The notes under the pieces were generated by a model. It did no database searches, was not told where the DNA came from, and saw nothing but the letters and a program-made list of their open reading frames with translations. Below are positions 36,510-46,912 of a stretch of 64,000 nucleotides of DNA, in pieces. The stretch's first letter is position 1. Every line of letters begins with the position of its first letter. This DNA is from Melioribacteraceae bacterium (GTDB lineage Bacteria > Bacteroidota > Ignavibacteria > Ignavibacteriales > Melioribacteraceae). Made by a program: the position numbers and the translations under genes. The DNA lies in the NCBI GenBank assembly GCA_027030245.1, contig JALVFE010000023.1:1-64000 (forward strand), given 5' to 3'.

Positions 36510-38912
36510 ATGAAAATCAAAAAGATTTTTCTTACGGTGATATTTGTAGCGCTTTGCAATACTTCCGGTTTTAATGCTCAATCGATAACCGACATTATCA
36601 AACCGATTAACCTGAAAAGCGGAAAAACCGATTCTGTGATGATTGATGATTTGTTTTTCTCTAAGAATTACAATTTAAATTTTCTACCGAATGATTTAGT
36701 AAAAACCGTTTACAATCCGCAAACCCGTTATGTGTATTTCAAACCGGATTCATCTTTTCAAGGAATGACGGTTGTAAACTTCACTCTTAACGGCGAAATC
36801 AACGCAATTCCTTTGGTTATAAAAAAAGAAAAATTTTACAAATTTATTTTTAGCCCCGATACCGTTTACAAAGTTCTAACCCTTTTCGGAAGCTTCAACG
36901 GATGGAACCGCCACCAATTGTTCATGTCGGATAAAGATAAGGACGGGATTTTTGAAGTTGAAGTTCCCCTTGAACCCGGAACGTATCAATATAAATTTTA
37001 TGCAGATGGAAAAGAGATTGTTGATCCGCTTAATCCCGAAAAGGTCCCAAACGGATTCGGCGATTTTAATTCGGTTATAACCATTCCCGATCCCGACACA
37101 ATAAAAACTTTCTTGCACGTAGGAAATTATCGCAAGCTCCGGGATTCCGTACAATTCGAATTCATTTACGAAACTCAAAGTAACGATTATAAATTACAAC
37201 ACGGAGACGTATTTGTTTTTTTAAACAACCGTTTGTTAAACGAACAGAACGTTAAAATTGATAAGAATAAAATTTATATAAATTTAAATCCGGAAAAGCT
37301 GAAAGGAAAAAACACTTTAAGAGCAGCCGTTTCAAAAAACGGAAAAGTTACCAACATTCAAACCGTAAAACTATTTGACGGAATTCCCGCGGGAAAAGAT
37401 AACTTTACATGGAATCAAGCAATAATTTATTCGTTATTGATTGATAGATTTTACGACGGCGATACCACACTTAACAAACCCGTAATACACGATTCCCTTT
37501 CACCGAAAGCAAATTATATGGGCGGCGATCTCGAAGGAATTATTAAAAAGATAGAAGAAGGTTATTTCGATTCACTTGGAATAAATACTTTGTGGATTTC
37601 TCCCGTATACGATAATCCGAACAAAGCATATCGGGAGTATCCCGCACCGCACCGTTGGTTCAGCGGATATCACGGCTATTGGCCCATAAGCTCCACACGG
37701 GTCGAAGAAAAATTCGGTACTATCGAAAAAGTTAAAGAATTAGTCGGGAAAGCACACGCACACGGGTTAAAAGTGTTACTCGATTTTGTATCGAACCACG
37801 TTCACAAAGAACATCCCTTTTTCAAAAAGCACCGGAATTGGTTCGGCAAATTAAAATTACCCGACGGAAGATTAAACATCAGGTTTTGGGACGAATACCG
37901 TTTAACAACATGGTTTGAACCTTATTTGCCTTCTTTCGATTATCTCGGCTCCGAAGAAGCGTTAGATACAATGACCGACAACGCAGTATGGTGGTTACAA
38001 ATTACCGGCGCAGACGGATTCCGGCACGATGCGGTTAAACACGTTCCCAATAAATTTTGGAGAGTCTTAAATAAAAAAATTACATCGCGGATAGAAATTC
38101 CCAAACAAATAAGAGTTTACCAAATCGGCGAAACATTCGGGAGTTACGATTTAATTAAATCTTATGTCAATAACGGTCAGCTCGACGCTCAATTTAATTT
38201 TAACCTTTACGATGTTGCGCTTCCCGTGATTATAAAACCCGGTTTACCTTTTTCAGTACTCGACAAAGAACTACACAAATCATTTACCGTTTACGGCTAT
38301 AATAATTTAATGGGAAATATTATGGATAGTCATGATAAAAACCGCTTTATGGCTTATGCGGACGGTGATTTGGATGTAAGTCAATGGAGCGCGATAGAAG
38401 AAGGATGGAAAAATCCGCCGAAGGTTGATAATCCGGATAATTACAAAAAATTAATTTTGTATATGGCTTACATGAACACAATTCCTGGAATCCCCGTTAT
38501 TTATTATGGAAGCGAATTCGGAATGAGCGGCGCTTCCGATCCGGACAACCGCAGAATGATGAGATTCGGTTCCCAACTTTCCCCTTATGAAAAACATACT
38601 TTACAAGAAGTAAGCAAAATAATCAAATTAAGAAGAGAACATCCAGCATTAAACTTCGGGGATTTTTATACCCTTGCCGCCGATAAAAACATTTATGCGT
38701 ATATGAGATCGGACATGAACGAAAGAGTTATAGTTGTATTAAACAAAAGCAAGAAACCGGAAAGGGCGGAATTTGTTCTCCCGGCTTTTTTTGATATCGA
38801 TTTCATTACAAATATACAAACCGGTGCTAGAATCCCGGTAGAGCGCAATTCAGCGAGTTTAATAATTAATCCCGAAAGTTATTCGGTTTTCACCGTACCG
38901 GAATTTGAGTGA
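36510..38912 (+). CDS. Secreted GH13 alpha-amylase family enzyme with N-terminal E-set domain
   Basis: This 800-residue protein has a signal peptide (IFLTVIFVALCNTSGFNAQ). It has an unassigned N-terminal domain, then an AMPK/CBM48-like glycogen-binding E-set domain (about 120-200: LFGSFNGWNRHQ, GTYQYKFYADGKE). The GH13 barrel runs from about residue 300. Catalytic signatures are LLDFVSNHVHKEH (region I), GADGFRHDAVKHV (nucleophile Asp), QIGETFGSYD (acid/base Glu) and NIMDSHDKNR (region IV). A C-terminal beta domain closes it. It should cleave or rearrange alpha-glucans outside the cytoplasm; whether it is an amylase, neopullulanase or maltogenic type is not determined. Confidence 0.9.
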   Translation: MKIKKIFLTVIFVALCNTSGFNAQSITDIIKPINLKSGKTDSVMIDDLFFSKNYNLNFLPNDLVKTVYNPQTRYVYFKPDSSFQGMTVVNFTLNGEINAIPLVIKKEKFYKFIFSPDTVYKVLTLFGSFNGWNRHQLFMSDKDKDGIFEVEVPLEPGTYQYKFYADGKEIVDPLNPEKVPNGFGDFNSVITIPDPDTIKTFLHVGNYRKLRDSVQFEFIYETQSNDYKLQHGDVFVFLNNRLLNEQNVKIDKNKIYINLNPEKLKGKNTLRAAVSKNGKVTNIQTVKLFDGIPAGKDNFTWNQAIIYSLLIDRFYDGDTTLNKPVIHDSLSPKANYMGGDLEGIIKKIEEGYFDSLGINTLWISPVYDNPNKAYREYPAPHRWFSGYHGYWPISSTRVEEKFGTIEKVKELVGKAHAHGLKVLLDFVSNHVHKEHPFFKKHRNWFGKLKLPDGRLNIRFWDEYRLTTWFEPYLPSFDYLGSEEALDTMTDNAVWWLQITGADGFRHDAVKHVPNKFWRVLNKKITSRIEIPKQIRVYQIGETFGSYDLIKSYVNNGQLDAQFNFNLYDVALPVIIKPGLPFSVLDKELHKSFTVYGYNNLMGNIMDSHDKNRFMAYADGDLDVSQWSAIEEGWKNPPKVDNPDNYKKLILYMAYMNTIPGIPVIYYGSEFGMSGASDPDNRRMMRFGSQLSPYEKHTLQEVSKIIKLRREHPALNFGDFYTLAADKNIYAYMRSDMNERVIVVLNKSKKPERAEFVLPAFFDIDFITNIQTGARIPVERNSASLIINPESYSVFTVPEFE

Positions 38913-38914
38913 AT

Positions 38915-40357
38915 CTAAACTCTTTTTAACAACGCTACATTTTCAATATGATAAGTCTGCGGAAACATATCGACCGGCTTTATTTTAATTAATTTGTAGC
39001 CACCTTCAATCAACAATTTTATATCCCGCGCTTGTGTTGCCGGATTGCAACTTACATATACAATTTTTTCCGGCTTTAACTTCAAAATATCGTTTACCGT
39101 TTTAGGATTCATCCCGCTGCGGGGCGGATCGGCAATGATCACGTCCGGCAATTCTATTCCCAAGTCCTTTACTTTTGGAATGAATGATTTATTCAAATCG
39201 GCAAGAATAAAGCCGGCATTATTCACATTATTCAGTTCACAGTTAACTTTAGCATCTGCCACGGCGGAATCAACCGATTCAAAGCCGTAAACTTTTTTAA
39301 CATGTCCGGAAATAAAAATTGATATTGTGCCGGCGCCGGAATACAAATCATATACAACTTCACTTCCTTTAAAACCGGCAAAATCCAAAGCGACGCCGTA
39401 GAGCTTTTCCGCTTGAAATGTGTTAGTTTGGAAAAACGAATTAGCGCTTATTCTGTATCTATAATTCCCGATTTTATCGTAAATAAAACCCGTACCGGCA
39501 TAAACTTTTTCGTAATCTCCAAGAGCAACTTGTGACTTCTTTAAATTTATATTATTTATAATTGTTGTTATTTCCGGAATTTCACTTTTTAAATATTCCG
39601 TATATTCATGCATTAAATCATCATCTTCCCCTGAAGTAACTAGGTTAACCATAATATCGTTTGTATGTGCGGAAATACGAATTACCAAATTCCTTAAAAA
39701 ACCCGTATGTGTTTTAGTAGAATAAACGGATACATTTCTTGACTTAAAAAATTCTCTCGTTTTATTCAAAATTGTATTACTTACGGGAGATTGTAAAAAG
39801 CATTCGTCGATATCCAAAACTTTATCAAACATTCTCGGAATGTGCAAGCCGAGAGCAAAATAAGAATCAATTTCAGCTTGTGAATTTATTTCTTCCGTGG
39901 TTAACCATCGTTTGGCTGAAAAAGAAAACTCCATTTTATTACGGTAGTAATAAATTTTTTCGGAAGGCAATACAGGTTCAACAGTGTAATTTTCAAATCC
40001 ACCCAACCTATTGAATATATCAACAACCTGCTCTTCTTTATATTTGATTTGCAAAGAATATTCGAGGTCTTGTTGTTTACAACCGCCGCAAACACCGAAA
40101 TATTTACACTTTGGAACAATCCGTCCTTTAGCCGGAGATATTATTTCTTCTACTTTGGCTTCGCCGTACGATTTTTTCAGTTTGAGAATTTTGGCTTTAA
40201 CAACATCGCCCGGATAAGCATGATGTACAAAGATTACATATTTTTTATTATCACTGTCGGATACGTGATTTAATTCCGATTTATTTATTCTGGCAATTCC
40301 TTTACCTTCAAATGCGTAAGATTCAATTTCAAGAGTTACAACATCGCCTTTTTTCAT
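38915..40357 (-). CDS. rlmD: 23S rRNA (uracil-C5)-methyltransferase RlmD/RumA family
   Basis: This 480-residue protein has an N-terminal TRAM domain (KKGDVVTLEIESYAFEGKGIA split at the start, then YPGDVVKAKILKLKK). Next come the iron-sulfur cysteines CKYFGVCGGC plus a later Cys in DIDECFLQSP. The SAM-binding motif is YDLYSGAGTISIFISG, and the catalytic cysteine is in VYVSCNPATQARDI. The family methylates U1939 or U747 of 23S rRNA, or U54 of tRNA, at C5. Assignment to RlmD rather than RlmCD or a TrmA relative rests on the TRAM and FeS features only. It converges with the GH13 gene and is 3 bp from the GluR-like gene on the same strand. Confidence 0.9.
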   Translation of the reverse strand: MKKGDVVTLEIESYAFEGKGIARINKSELNHVSDSDNKKYVIFVHHAYPGDVVKAKILKLKKSYGEAKVEEIISPAKGRIVPKCKYFGVCGGCKQQDLEYSLQIKYKEEQVVDIFNRLGGFENYTVEPVLPSEKIYYYRNKMEFSFSAKRWLTTEEINSQAEIDSYFALGLHIPRMFDKVLDIDECFLQSPVSNTILNKTREFFKSRNVSVYSTKTHTGFLRNLVIRISAHTNDIMVNLVTSGEDDDLMHEYTEYLKSEIPEITTIINNINLKKSQVALGDYEKVYAGTGFIYDKIGNYRYRISANSFFQTNTFQAEKLYGVALDFAGFKGSEVVYDLYSGAGTISIFISGHVKKVYGFESVDSAVADAKVNCELNNVNNAGFILADLNKSFIPKVKDLGIELPDVIIADPPRSGMNPKTVNDILKLKPEKIVYVSCNPATQARDIKLLIEGGYKLIKIKPVDMFPQTYHIENVALLKRV

Positions 40358-40360
40358 CGA

Positions 40361-41437
40361 CTAATCTATTTCTCCAAGGTATTTTTGTAAAATCTTTTTC
40401 CATTTGGGTGATTCGATTTCGTACAACAAAACACGATTAAGTTTTTCTCTTAATTTGCTATTCTGCGGCATTGCAAAACCGTAGTAAAGTGGATCGAGCG
40501 TAACCGGCAATACTTTGAGTTGATTGGTTTTACCGCTTTTTATAATTTCGTATTTTAGTATCGGGGAATCGTAAACCACGGCGTCGATTTCATTATTCGA
40601 TAGCGCATCGATTGCTTCCGAAACAGTTACGTAGTCGCTATTTTTAATATTTTTCCTATTTAAATAATTAATACTTGACGATGCGGAAACCGTACCGACC
40701 CTTGAGTTATACAAATCATTAAGCCCTTGAATCTGCGATTCGAGCTGTGTAACGGTTAACGCGGAAGCTATGGCTGCCGTGAAACTCGATATAATTATTA
40801 ATCCGGCAAACATCCAAATCAGTCCGATAATTCTTCCGCCAACGGTTTTAGGAACTTTGTCTCCGTATCCGACGGTTGTCATTGTTACCGCAGCCCACCA
40901 AAAACTTGAGCCGAGTCCTTTTGTTTTACCGTCGCCGAAATGTTCCTTGTTTTTCTTCCTTTCGAATATCCACGTAATAAAACCCACGAGAAATAAGAGT
41001 CCGAGCAAAACAAAAACAATTCTCAAAAAATCATAAGAGAGAAACCTATCCAGCACCTTCAATATTGTGTTTGATTCTTTAATCCGCGTAGCGATACCCA
41101 AACCTGTAATAAAATAAGGATGAGAAAAATCAAAATTTTTTTCTCTTTCTGCAGTTATTGTTAAAGGGGCAACGGCAATATCGATTTCGCCGTTTTTCAC
41201 AGCATTGAGCAATCCGCTTAAATTATATTCGGTAAAAGAATATTTAACGTTCAGCGAATCGGCAATCTCCTTCCAAAGCTCTATTGTTATTCCCGTCCAA
41301 CCGTTTTGATTTTTAATAACAAACGGCTCGGCTTTTTTTGTCCCGATTCTAAGTATATCAGTGTTGACCGGTTCGTTTCCATATACGGAGACAACAAAAA
41401 ACAGCACAAAAAGAATTGTTTTTTTCTTTAACATCAT
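40361..41437 (-). CDS. Glutamate-receptor-like ligand-gated potassium channel (GluR0 type)
   Basis: This 358-residue protein has a signal peptide ([18 protein letters not shown]). It carries a periplasmic amino-acid-binding fold split by a channel, as in prokaryotic ionotropic glutamate receptors. S1 is about 24-125, with [15 protein letters not shown] including the ligand-carboxylate Arg. TM1 is [20 protein letters not shown] (about 138-158). The pore loop has the K+ filter [11 protein letters not shown] (about 190-200). TM2 is [20 protein letters not shown]2 runs from about 240 (IDAVVYDSP includes the amino-group Asp). It should open a K+ pathway on binding an amino acid. It is 3 bp from rlmD, but a functional link is unlikely. 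Confidence 0.88.
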   Translation of the reverse strand: MMLKKKTILFVLFFVVSVYGNEPVNTDILRIGTKKAEPFVIKNQNGWTGITIELWKEIADSLNVKYSFTEYNLSGLLNAVKNGEIDIAVAPLTITAEREKNFDFSHPYFITGLGIATRIKESNTILKVLDRFLSYDFLRIVFVLLGLLFLVGFITWIFERKKNKEHFGDGKTKGLGSSFWWAAVTMTTVGYGDKVPKTVGGRIIGLIWMFAGLIIISSFTAAIASALTVTQLESQIQGLNDLYNSRVGTVSASSSINYLNRKNIKNSDYVTVSEAIDALSNNEIDAVVYDSPILKYEIIKSGKTNQLKVLPVTLDPLYYGFAMPQNSKLREKLNRVLLYEIESPKWKKILQKYLGEID

Positions 41438-41528
41438 AATTTATCATTCTATTTTTGGCAATACAATTTTAACAAACTTTCGGATTAAAACAATATATTT
41501 AGGGTTCAAAAGGAGAAAATCTTTTATA

Positions 41529-42119
41529 ATGAAAAACAAACTTTCGATTTTACTTTTATTCCTTCTTGTTTCCGGATGTATTCAAAATTTGCCGTTGGAC
41601 GAAAAGATCGATAACTACGAATTGATTAACCAAGACAGCACCGCTGTTGTTTTTCCGGCTGATTTTAAATCGAAAATACTTGTAGTAGGATTTATTTTTA
41701 CAAACTGTCCCGATATCTGTCCGCTTACAACTAACAACATGCACTTGATTCAAGAAGAGTTGAAAAAAGAAAACATCAACAAAGACGTTCAATTCCTTTC
41801 GATAAGTTTTGATCCGGAGATAGATAAACCTTCCGTGTTAAAAAAATTTGCCGAAGTAAGGAACCTTGATTTAAATAACTGGCAATTATGCACAGGCACC
41901 CAGAAAACTATTAATAAACTTCTGGATGAGTTTAACGTTCTTGCCGTGCAAGCGGATACTATTTATCTGCCGAATAACAAAGTACAATACTATTATGTCC
42001 ACACCGACCGTATTTCATTACTTGACCAAAAAGGAAATCTGCGAAAAAATTATCCCGGCAGTAAAATAAATATTAAAGAAATTGTTGCCGATATAAAGGA
42101 GTTGGAAAATGAAAAATAA
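41529..42119 (+). CDS. SCO1/SenC family copper chaperone lipoprotein
   Basis: This 196-residue lipoprotein (lipobox LLVSGC, Cys about 17) has a thioredoxin-like SCO domain. The copper-binding cysteines are in TNCPDICPLTTNNMHLIQ (CxxxC, about 66-70). The distal histidine is in YVHTDRISLLDQKG. SCO proteins deliver copper to the CuA site of cytochrome c oxidase or act as periplasmic thiol reductases. I start at the ATG 41529, where the signal peptide begins and AGGAG lies upstream. The frame is open further upstream to 41361, but that part overlaps the divergent channel gene and is not conserved-looking. It overlaps the PCuAC gene by 11 bp. Confidence 0.9.
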   Translation: MKNKLSILLLFLLVSGCIQNLPLDEKIDNYELINQDSTAVVFPADFKSKILVVGFIFTNCPDICPLTTNNMHLIQEELKKENINKDVQFLSISFDPEIDKPSVLKKFAEVRNLDLNNWQLCTGTQKTINKLLDEFNVLAVQADTIYLPNNKVQYYYVHTDRISLLDQKGNLRKNYPGSKINIKEIVADIKELENEK

Positions 42120-42573
42120 ATTCTTTCCGGTTATTTTTTTGTTGTTGGCACTTTTGGTTATGACAGGCTGCAATAATAACAAAGAAAAAAAAGAAGCGGT
42201 TCCCGAGAAAGAGGAGTTGTCAATTAAAAATCCTTGGATACGACCTGGCGCGGAAAACAGAAACTCCGCCATGTATTTTGAAATTTACAACAATACCGCT
42301 AAAAGCGATACGCTTTATTCCGTGGAATCGTCTTTGGCAAAATTGGTACAGATACACGAAACCTACAATAAAGGAAACGACATGAAAGGCATGCGCCACG
42401 TCGATTTTGTAGTGATTCCCGCCCACACTAAACTGCAATTCAAACCTGGTGGTTACCATGTAATGCTTATCGGTCTGGCAAAAGATTTGAAACCGGGCGA
42501 TACCGGCGAAGCGACGTTATTTTTCAAACTTAACGGTAAAGTGCAAGTAAGAGCCGAAGTAAAAGGGAAATGA
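42109..42573 (+). CDS. PCuAC family copper chaperone lipoprotein
   Basis: This 154-residue lipoprotein (lipobox LLVMTGC) carries the PCuAC fold. It begins with IKNPWIRPGAENRNSAMYFE and contains the copper ligands His and Met: VQIHETYNKGNDMKGMRHV and PGGYHVMLIGL. PCuAC proteins bind Cu(I) in the periplasm and hand it to SCO or directly to oxidase CuA. The 11-bp overlap with the SCO gene upstream supports a joint role in oxidase maturation. No oxidase subunit gene is in the window. Its stop abuts the stop of the convergent carB gene. Confidence 0.9.
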   Translation: MKNKFFPVIFLLLALLVMTGCNNNKEKKEAVPEKEELSIKNPWIRPGAENRNSAMYFEIYNNTAKSDTLYSVESSLAKLVQIHETYNKGNDMKGMRHVDFVVIPAHTKLQFKPGGYHVMLIGLAKDLKPGDTGEATLFFKLNGKVQVRAEVKGK

Positions 42574-45500
42574 TTAATTATATTCGTCCCAACTTTTAAT
42601 TTGTAAATCGTTTATGTCTTTGGTGCAAAACGCAGTGATAAAGGCGCGCGCCAATCTAACATTGGTAAGCAGCGGAATGTTAAAATCTATTGCGCTTCTT
42701 CTGATTGTGTAATCGTTATCCAATTCGTTTTTACTTAAATTTTTCGGAATGTTAATTACCAAATCAATTTTATGCGATTTGATATATTCCAATGTATTCG
42801 GCTCTTTGCCGGAATCCGGCCAATGTAATAATGTGGAACTAATATTATTTTGCGATAAAAATTTATGAGTTCCTTCGGTCGCATAAAGTTTATACCCTTT
42901 CCCGATAAGTAATTTTACGCTATCTAACAATTCTGCTTTCGCTTCTACCGGACCTGTTGAAAGCAATATGTTTTTCTTTGGAATTTTGTAACCGACCGAA
43001 AGCATAGCTTTTAATAAAGCTTCGTAGAAATCATCGCCGAGGCAACCGACTTCGCCTGTGGATGACATATCCACTCCGAGAATGGGATCGGCTTTTTGTA
43101 ATCGTGCGAAAGAAAACTGAGGCGCTTTAACACCGATATAATCAAGCTCGAACAACGATTTGCTAGGTGGAGCAACTTTATTTCCCAACATTATGTCCGT
43201 AGCAAGTTCAATAAAGTTTGTTTTTAAAACCTTCGATACAAACGGCAAACTGCGGGAAGCCCTTAAATTGCATTCAATTACTTTTACATCGTTATCCTTT
43301 GCTAAAAATTGTATATTGAACGGTCCCGTTATATTCAACTCTTTTGCTATCTGTCTGGTTATCCGCTTGATTCTTCTTACGGTTTCAAAATAAATTTTCT
43401 GCGGAGGGAAAACCATTGTTGCGTCTCCCGAATGAACTCCGGCAAATTCGATATGTTCGTTAATCGCATACACAACAATTTCTCCTTTACCGGCAATTGC
43501 ATCTATTTCTATTTCCTTTGCATTTTCTATAAACTCGGAAACAACCACCGGATATTTTTTCGAAACTTTTTGAGCTAACAAGAGGAAATGCTGCAATTCG
43601 TCTTTATTCGATACTACATTCATCGCTGCGCCGGAAAGGACATAAGAAGGACGGATTAAAACCGGATAACCGACGGTATCAATAAATTTGTAGATATCTT
43701 CGATACTCGTTAGTTCTTTCCATCTCGGTTGGTCAATTTTCAAATTATCCAACATTTGCGAAAACTTGTGACGGTTTTCTGCGCGATCTATCGATTCGGC
43801 AGATGTACCTAAAATATTTATATTTTGGCTATTTAATCTTATTGCAAGGTTGTTTGGAATTTGTCCGCCCGTGGAAACAATTACACCAAGCGGGTTTTCA
43901 ATATCAATTATATCCAAAACCCGTTCGAACGTTAATTCTTCGAAGTAAAGTTTATCACTTAAATCATAATCGGTGCTAACGGTTTCCGGATTAAAGTTAA
44001 TTACAATAGATTGAAAACCGTTTTTCTTGATGGCTGTAAGAGCGCTAACGCCGCACCAATCGAACTCGACGCTGCTTCCGATTCTATAAGCTCCCGAACC
44101 GAGAACAATAACAGATTTTCTTTTGTCTTCGGGCAACGGATCGTTCTCCGTTCCGTTATACGTTAAATAAAGATAGTTCGTCTCGGCAGGAAACTCGGCC
44201 GCAAACGTATCGATTCTTTTAACAACGGGTTTGATTCCTTCCGAAATTCTGTGTTCCCTTACTTTTAACAAATCGTCTTCAATTTTAGAAACCGGGCTTT
44301 TTAAGATTAACCGCGCCAATTGAAAATCGGAAAAACCGAACTGTTTAGCTTTAACCAGAAGTTCCCGCGGAAAATTTTCGAGGGAATTAAATTTCTTTAT
44401 TTCACCTGATAAATCGACAACTTCTTTTATTTTAGCCAGAAACCACTTATCTATTTTGGTCAATTCATATAACTTATCGATTGAATAGTTTTTCTCGAAC
44501 GCTTCCGCAAGAGCAAAGATTCTGCGGTCGGTTGGGTTTTGTAATTCATGTTCCAAATCGTCAAACGAAATTCCGGTGTTTGCTACAAGACCATGCATAC
44601 CTTGTCCGAGCATTCTTATTCCTTTTTGAATTGTCTCTTCGAAGGAACAACCGATTGACATTACTTCCCCGACGCTTTTCATACTGCTGCCGATTTGTTC
44701 GGAAACTCCTTTGAATTTGCTTAAATCCCAACGCGGTAATTTACAAACGACGTAATCCAAAGCAGGTTCAAAGAATGCGGAAGTGGTTTTGGTTACTGAA
44801 TTTTTTAATTCGTGTAAAGCATAACCCAGTCCGAGTTTTGCCGCAACAAAAGCCAATGGATATCCGGTTGCTTTCGATGCAAGTGCACTTGAACGTGAAA
44901 GTCTTGCATTAACTTCAATCACGCGGTAATTTTCGGAATCCGGGGCCAAAGCAAATTGAACGTTAAATTCCCCGACAATTCCCAAATGCCTGATAATCTT
45001 AATCGAAATTGCCCGGAGCTTGTGATATTCTTGGTTGGTAAGTGTTTGAGAAGGAGCCACAACAATACTTTCGCCGGTGTGAATGCCCAACGGATCCAAA
45101 TTTTCCATATTGCATACGGTAATGCAATTATCGTAACGGTCGCGTACGACTTCGTATTCAACTTCTTTCCAACCTTTCAAAGATTCTTCAATTAATATTT
45201 GCTTGGAATAAGAAAGCGATTTTCCGGCAAGGGATTTCAGTTCATCCGGATTGTTAGCAAAGCCGCTACCGAGACCGCCGAGAGAATATGCCGAGCGGAT
45301 TATAACGGGGAATCCCAATTTCTTTGCAGCTTCTATTGCTTCGCCGGTTGATGTTACGGCAATGCTTTTCGGCGTTTCGATATCAATTTCGGCTAATCTT
45401 TTTACAAATATATCTCTGTCTTCGGTATCGATTATGGTTTGAACGGGGGTACCCAACACTTCTACATTGTGTTTTTCGAAAACACCTTTTTTGTAAAGTT

Positions 45501-45792
45501 CAATTCCGCAATTCAGCGCGGTTTGTCCACCGAACGAAAGAAGTATTCCGTCCGGTTTTTCTTTTTCTATTATTTTTTCCACAAAGAACGGGGTGACAGG
45601 CAAAAAATAAACACGGTCAGCCACACCTTCGGATGTTTGCACCGTAGCAATGTTGGGGTTAACGAGAACGGTAAAAATATTTTCTTCTCTTAAAGCTTTT
45701 AAGGCCTGAGAACCGGAGTAATCGAACTCGCCGGCTTCCCCGATTTTAAGTGCTCCGGAACCCAGTAATAAAACTTTGGTAATCTTTCTCAT
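42574..45792 (-). CDS. carB: Carbamoyl-phosphate synthase large subunit
   Basis: This 1072-residue protein has the full CarB layout. It has two tandem ATP-grasp halves, each opening with a phosphate/nucleotide motif (VLLLGSGALKIGEAGEFDYS and VIVLGSGAYRIGSSVEFDWC). An oligomerisation region lies between them, and the C-terminal MGS-like allosteric domain is about 940-1072 (NILLSTGPVEAKAELLDSV). It makes carbamoyl phosphate from ammonia, bicarbonate and two ATP for pyrimidine and arginine synthesis. Its start overlaps the carA stop by 4 bp, giving translational coupling. Confidence 0.98.
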   Translation of the reverse strand: MRKITKVLLLGSGALKIGEAGEFDYSGSQALKALREENIFTVLVNPNIATVQTSEGVADRVYFLPVTPFFVEKIIEKEKPDGILLSFGGQTALNCGIELYKKGVFEKHNVEVLGTPVQTIIDTEDRDIFVKRLAEIDIETPKSIAVTSTGEAIEAAKKLGFPVIIRSAYSLGGLGSGFANNPDELKSLAGKSLSYSKQILIEESLKGWKEVEYEVVRDRYDNCITVCNMENLDPLGIHTGESIVVAPSQTLTNQEYHKLRAISIKIIRHLGIVGEFNVQFALAPDSENYRVIEVNARLSRSSALASKATGYPLAFVAAKLGLGYALHELKNSVTKTTSAFFEPALDYVVCKLPRWDLSKFKGVSEQIGSSMKSVGEVMSIGCSFEETIQKGIRMLGQGMHGLVANTGISFDDLEHELQNPTDRRIFALAEAFEKNYSIDKLYELTKIDKWFLAKIKEVVDLSGEIKKFNSLENFPRELLVKAKQFGFSDFQLARLILKSPVSKIEDDLLKVREHRISEGIKPVVKRIDTFAAEFPAETNYLYLTYNGTENDPLPEDKRKSVIVLGSGAYRIGSSVEFDWCGVSALTAIKKNGFQSIVINFNPETVSTDYDLSDKLYFEELTFERVLDIIDIENPLGVIVSTGGQIPNNLAIRLNSQNINILGTSAESIDRAENRHKFSQMLDNLKIDQPRWKELTSIEDIYKFIDTVGYPVLIRPSYVLSGAAMNVVSNKDELQHFLLLAQKVSKKYPVVVSEFIENAKEIEIDAIAGKGEIVVYAINEHIEFAGVHSGDATMVFPPQKIYFETVRRIKRITRQIAKELNITGPFNIQFLAKDNDVKVIECNLRASRSLPFVSKVLKTNFIELATDIMLGNKVAPPSKSLFELDYIGVKAPQFSFARLQKADPILGVDMSSTGEVGCLGDDFYEALLKAMLSVGYKIPKKNILLSTGPVEAKAELLDSVKLLIGKGYKLYATEGTHKFLSQNNISSTLLHWPDSGKEPNTLEYIKSHKIDLVINIPKNLSKNELDNDYTIRRSAIDFNIPLLTNVRLARAFITAFCTKDINDLQIKSWDEYN

Positions 45793-46868
45793 TTGTTATT
45801 GTTTATTATCAAATCTATAAACTCATCAAATAAAAATTCAGTGTCGGTCGGCCCGCTTGAAGCCTCGGGATGAAATTGAGTAGCGAAAAACGGTTTGGTT
45901 TTATGCTTTATTCCCTCGCATGTTCCGTCGTTCAAATTAACAAATAATTCAGACCATTCATCACTTAATTTGCCGGGATCCACAGCAAAGCCGTGATTCT
46001 GCGAAGTGATATAGCATTTCTTATTCTCTACGTTAATAACCGGCTGGTTATGACTTCTGTGACCGTATTTCAATTTGAAAATATCCGCTCCGGCGGCAAG
46101 CGACATAATTTGATTACCCATACAGATTCCAAACAATGGTTTGTTGTCGCTATATATTTTCTTTACATTGGCAACGGTATCCTCACACTTCCGCGGATCG
46201 CCCGGTCCGTTTGAAATAACAACCCCGTCATATTCTTCACCCGTAAAATCATAATTCCACGGAACCCTTATTACCGTTGTATTTCTGCGAATCAAACATC
46301 TCACGATGTTATGTTTAACTCCCAAATCGACTAGCACAATTTTATACTTTCCTTTTCCATGAACGGTTTTGCGGGCAACGCTAACTTTCTCTACCATGTT
46401 TTCAGTATTCGGATCGTAAAACGGAACATCGTCGTTATCGAAAATAATTTTACCCAACATCGTTCCTTTTTCTCTTAATTTTATTGTTAACGCACGTGTA
46501 TCTATTCCGTACAAACCCGGGACTTTGTTCTCTCTTAACCATTCGCTTAAACTTCGTTTTGCGCTCCAGTGGCTGTACTCGAATGAATAACCGGAAATTA
46601 CAAAACCTGTAATTTGAATTTTCTCCGACTCGAAATTTTTAACTATTCCGTCTTCCATAGAAAATTCCGGCACGCCGTAATTTCCGACCAAAGGATATGT
46701 GGAAATGAGAATTTGCCCTTTGTACGAAGGATCGGTAAGACTTTCGGGATAACCCGTCATTGCGGTATTGAAAACAACTTCCCCCGAAACAGATTTTTCG
46801 TAACCGAAAGAATATCCTTCAAACGTCGAGCCGTCTTCGAGAATTAACTTTGCTTTGCGGTGGGACAT
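45789..46868 (-). CDS. carA: Carbamoyl-phosphate synthase small (glutaminase) subunit
   Basis: This 359-residue protein starts with AKLILEDGSTFEGYSFG, the CarA N-terminal domain. It contains a class I glutamine amidotransferase domain with the nucleophile in LFGICMGNQIMSLAAG (Cys about 248). Catalytic His and Glu are in TQFHPEASSGPTDTEFLF. It hydrolyses glutamine and channels ammonia to CarB. The order carA-carB with a 4-bp overlap is standard. No upstream attenuator or pyrimidine regulatory element was evident in the 44-bp gap before the M6 protease gene stop... that gap precedes carA only on its 5' side and is AT-rich. Confidence 0.97.
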   Translation of the reverse strand: MSHRKAKLILEDGSTFEGYSFGYEKSVSGEVVFNTAMTGYPESLTDPSYKGQILISTYPLVGNYGVPEFSMEDGIVKNFESEKIQITGFVISGYSFEYSHWSAKRSLSEWLRENKVPGLYGIDTRALTIKLREKGTMLGKIIFDNDDVPFYDPNTENMVEKVSVARKTVHGKGKYKIVLVDLGVKHNIVRCLIRRNTTVIRVPWNYDFTGEEYDGVVISNGPGDPRKCEDTVANVKKIYSDNKPLFGICMGNQIMSLAAGADIFKLKYGHRSHNQPVINVENKKCYITSQNHGFAVDPGKLSDEWSELFVNLNDGTCEGIKHKTKPFFATQFHPEASSGPTDTEFLFDEFIDLIINNNK

Positions 46869-46912
46869 TTATTTTATATGTTAAAAAATATTGTCGCTAA
46901 TCTACAAAAAAA

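Noticed and set aside
41361-41528. Longer N-terminus for the SCO protein
   Set aside because: It would overlap the divergent channel gene and precede an obvious lipoprotein signal with its own AGGAG site.
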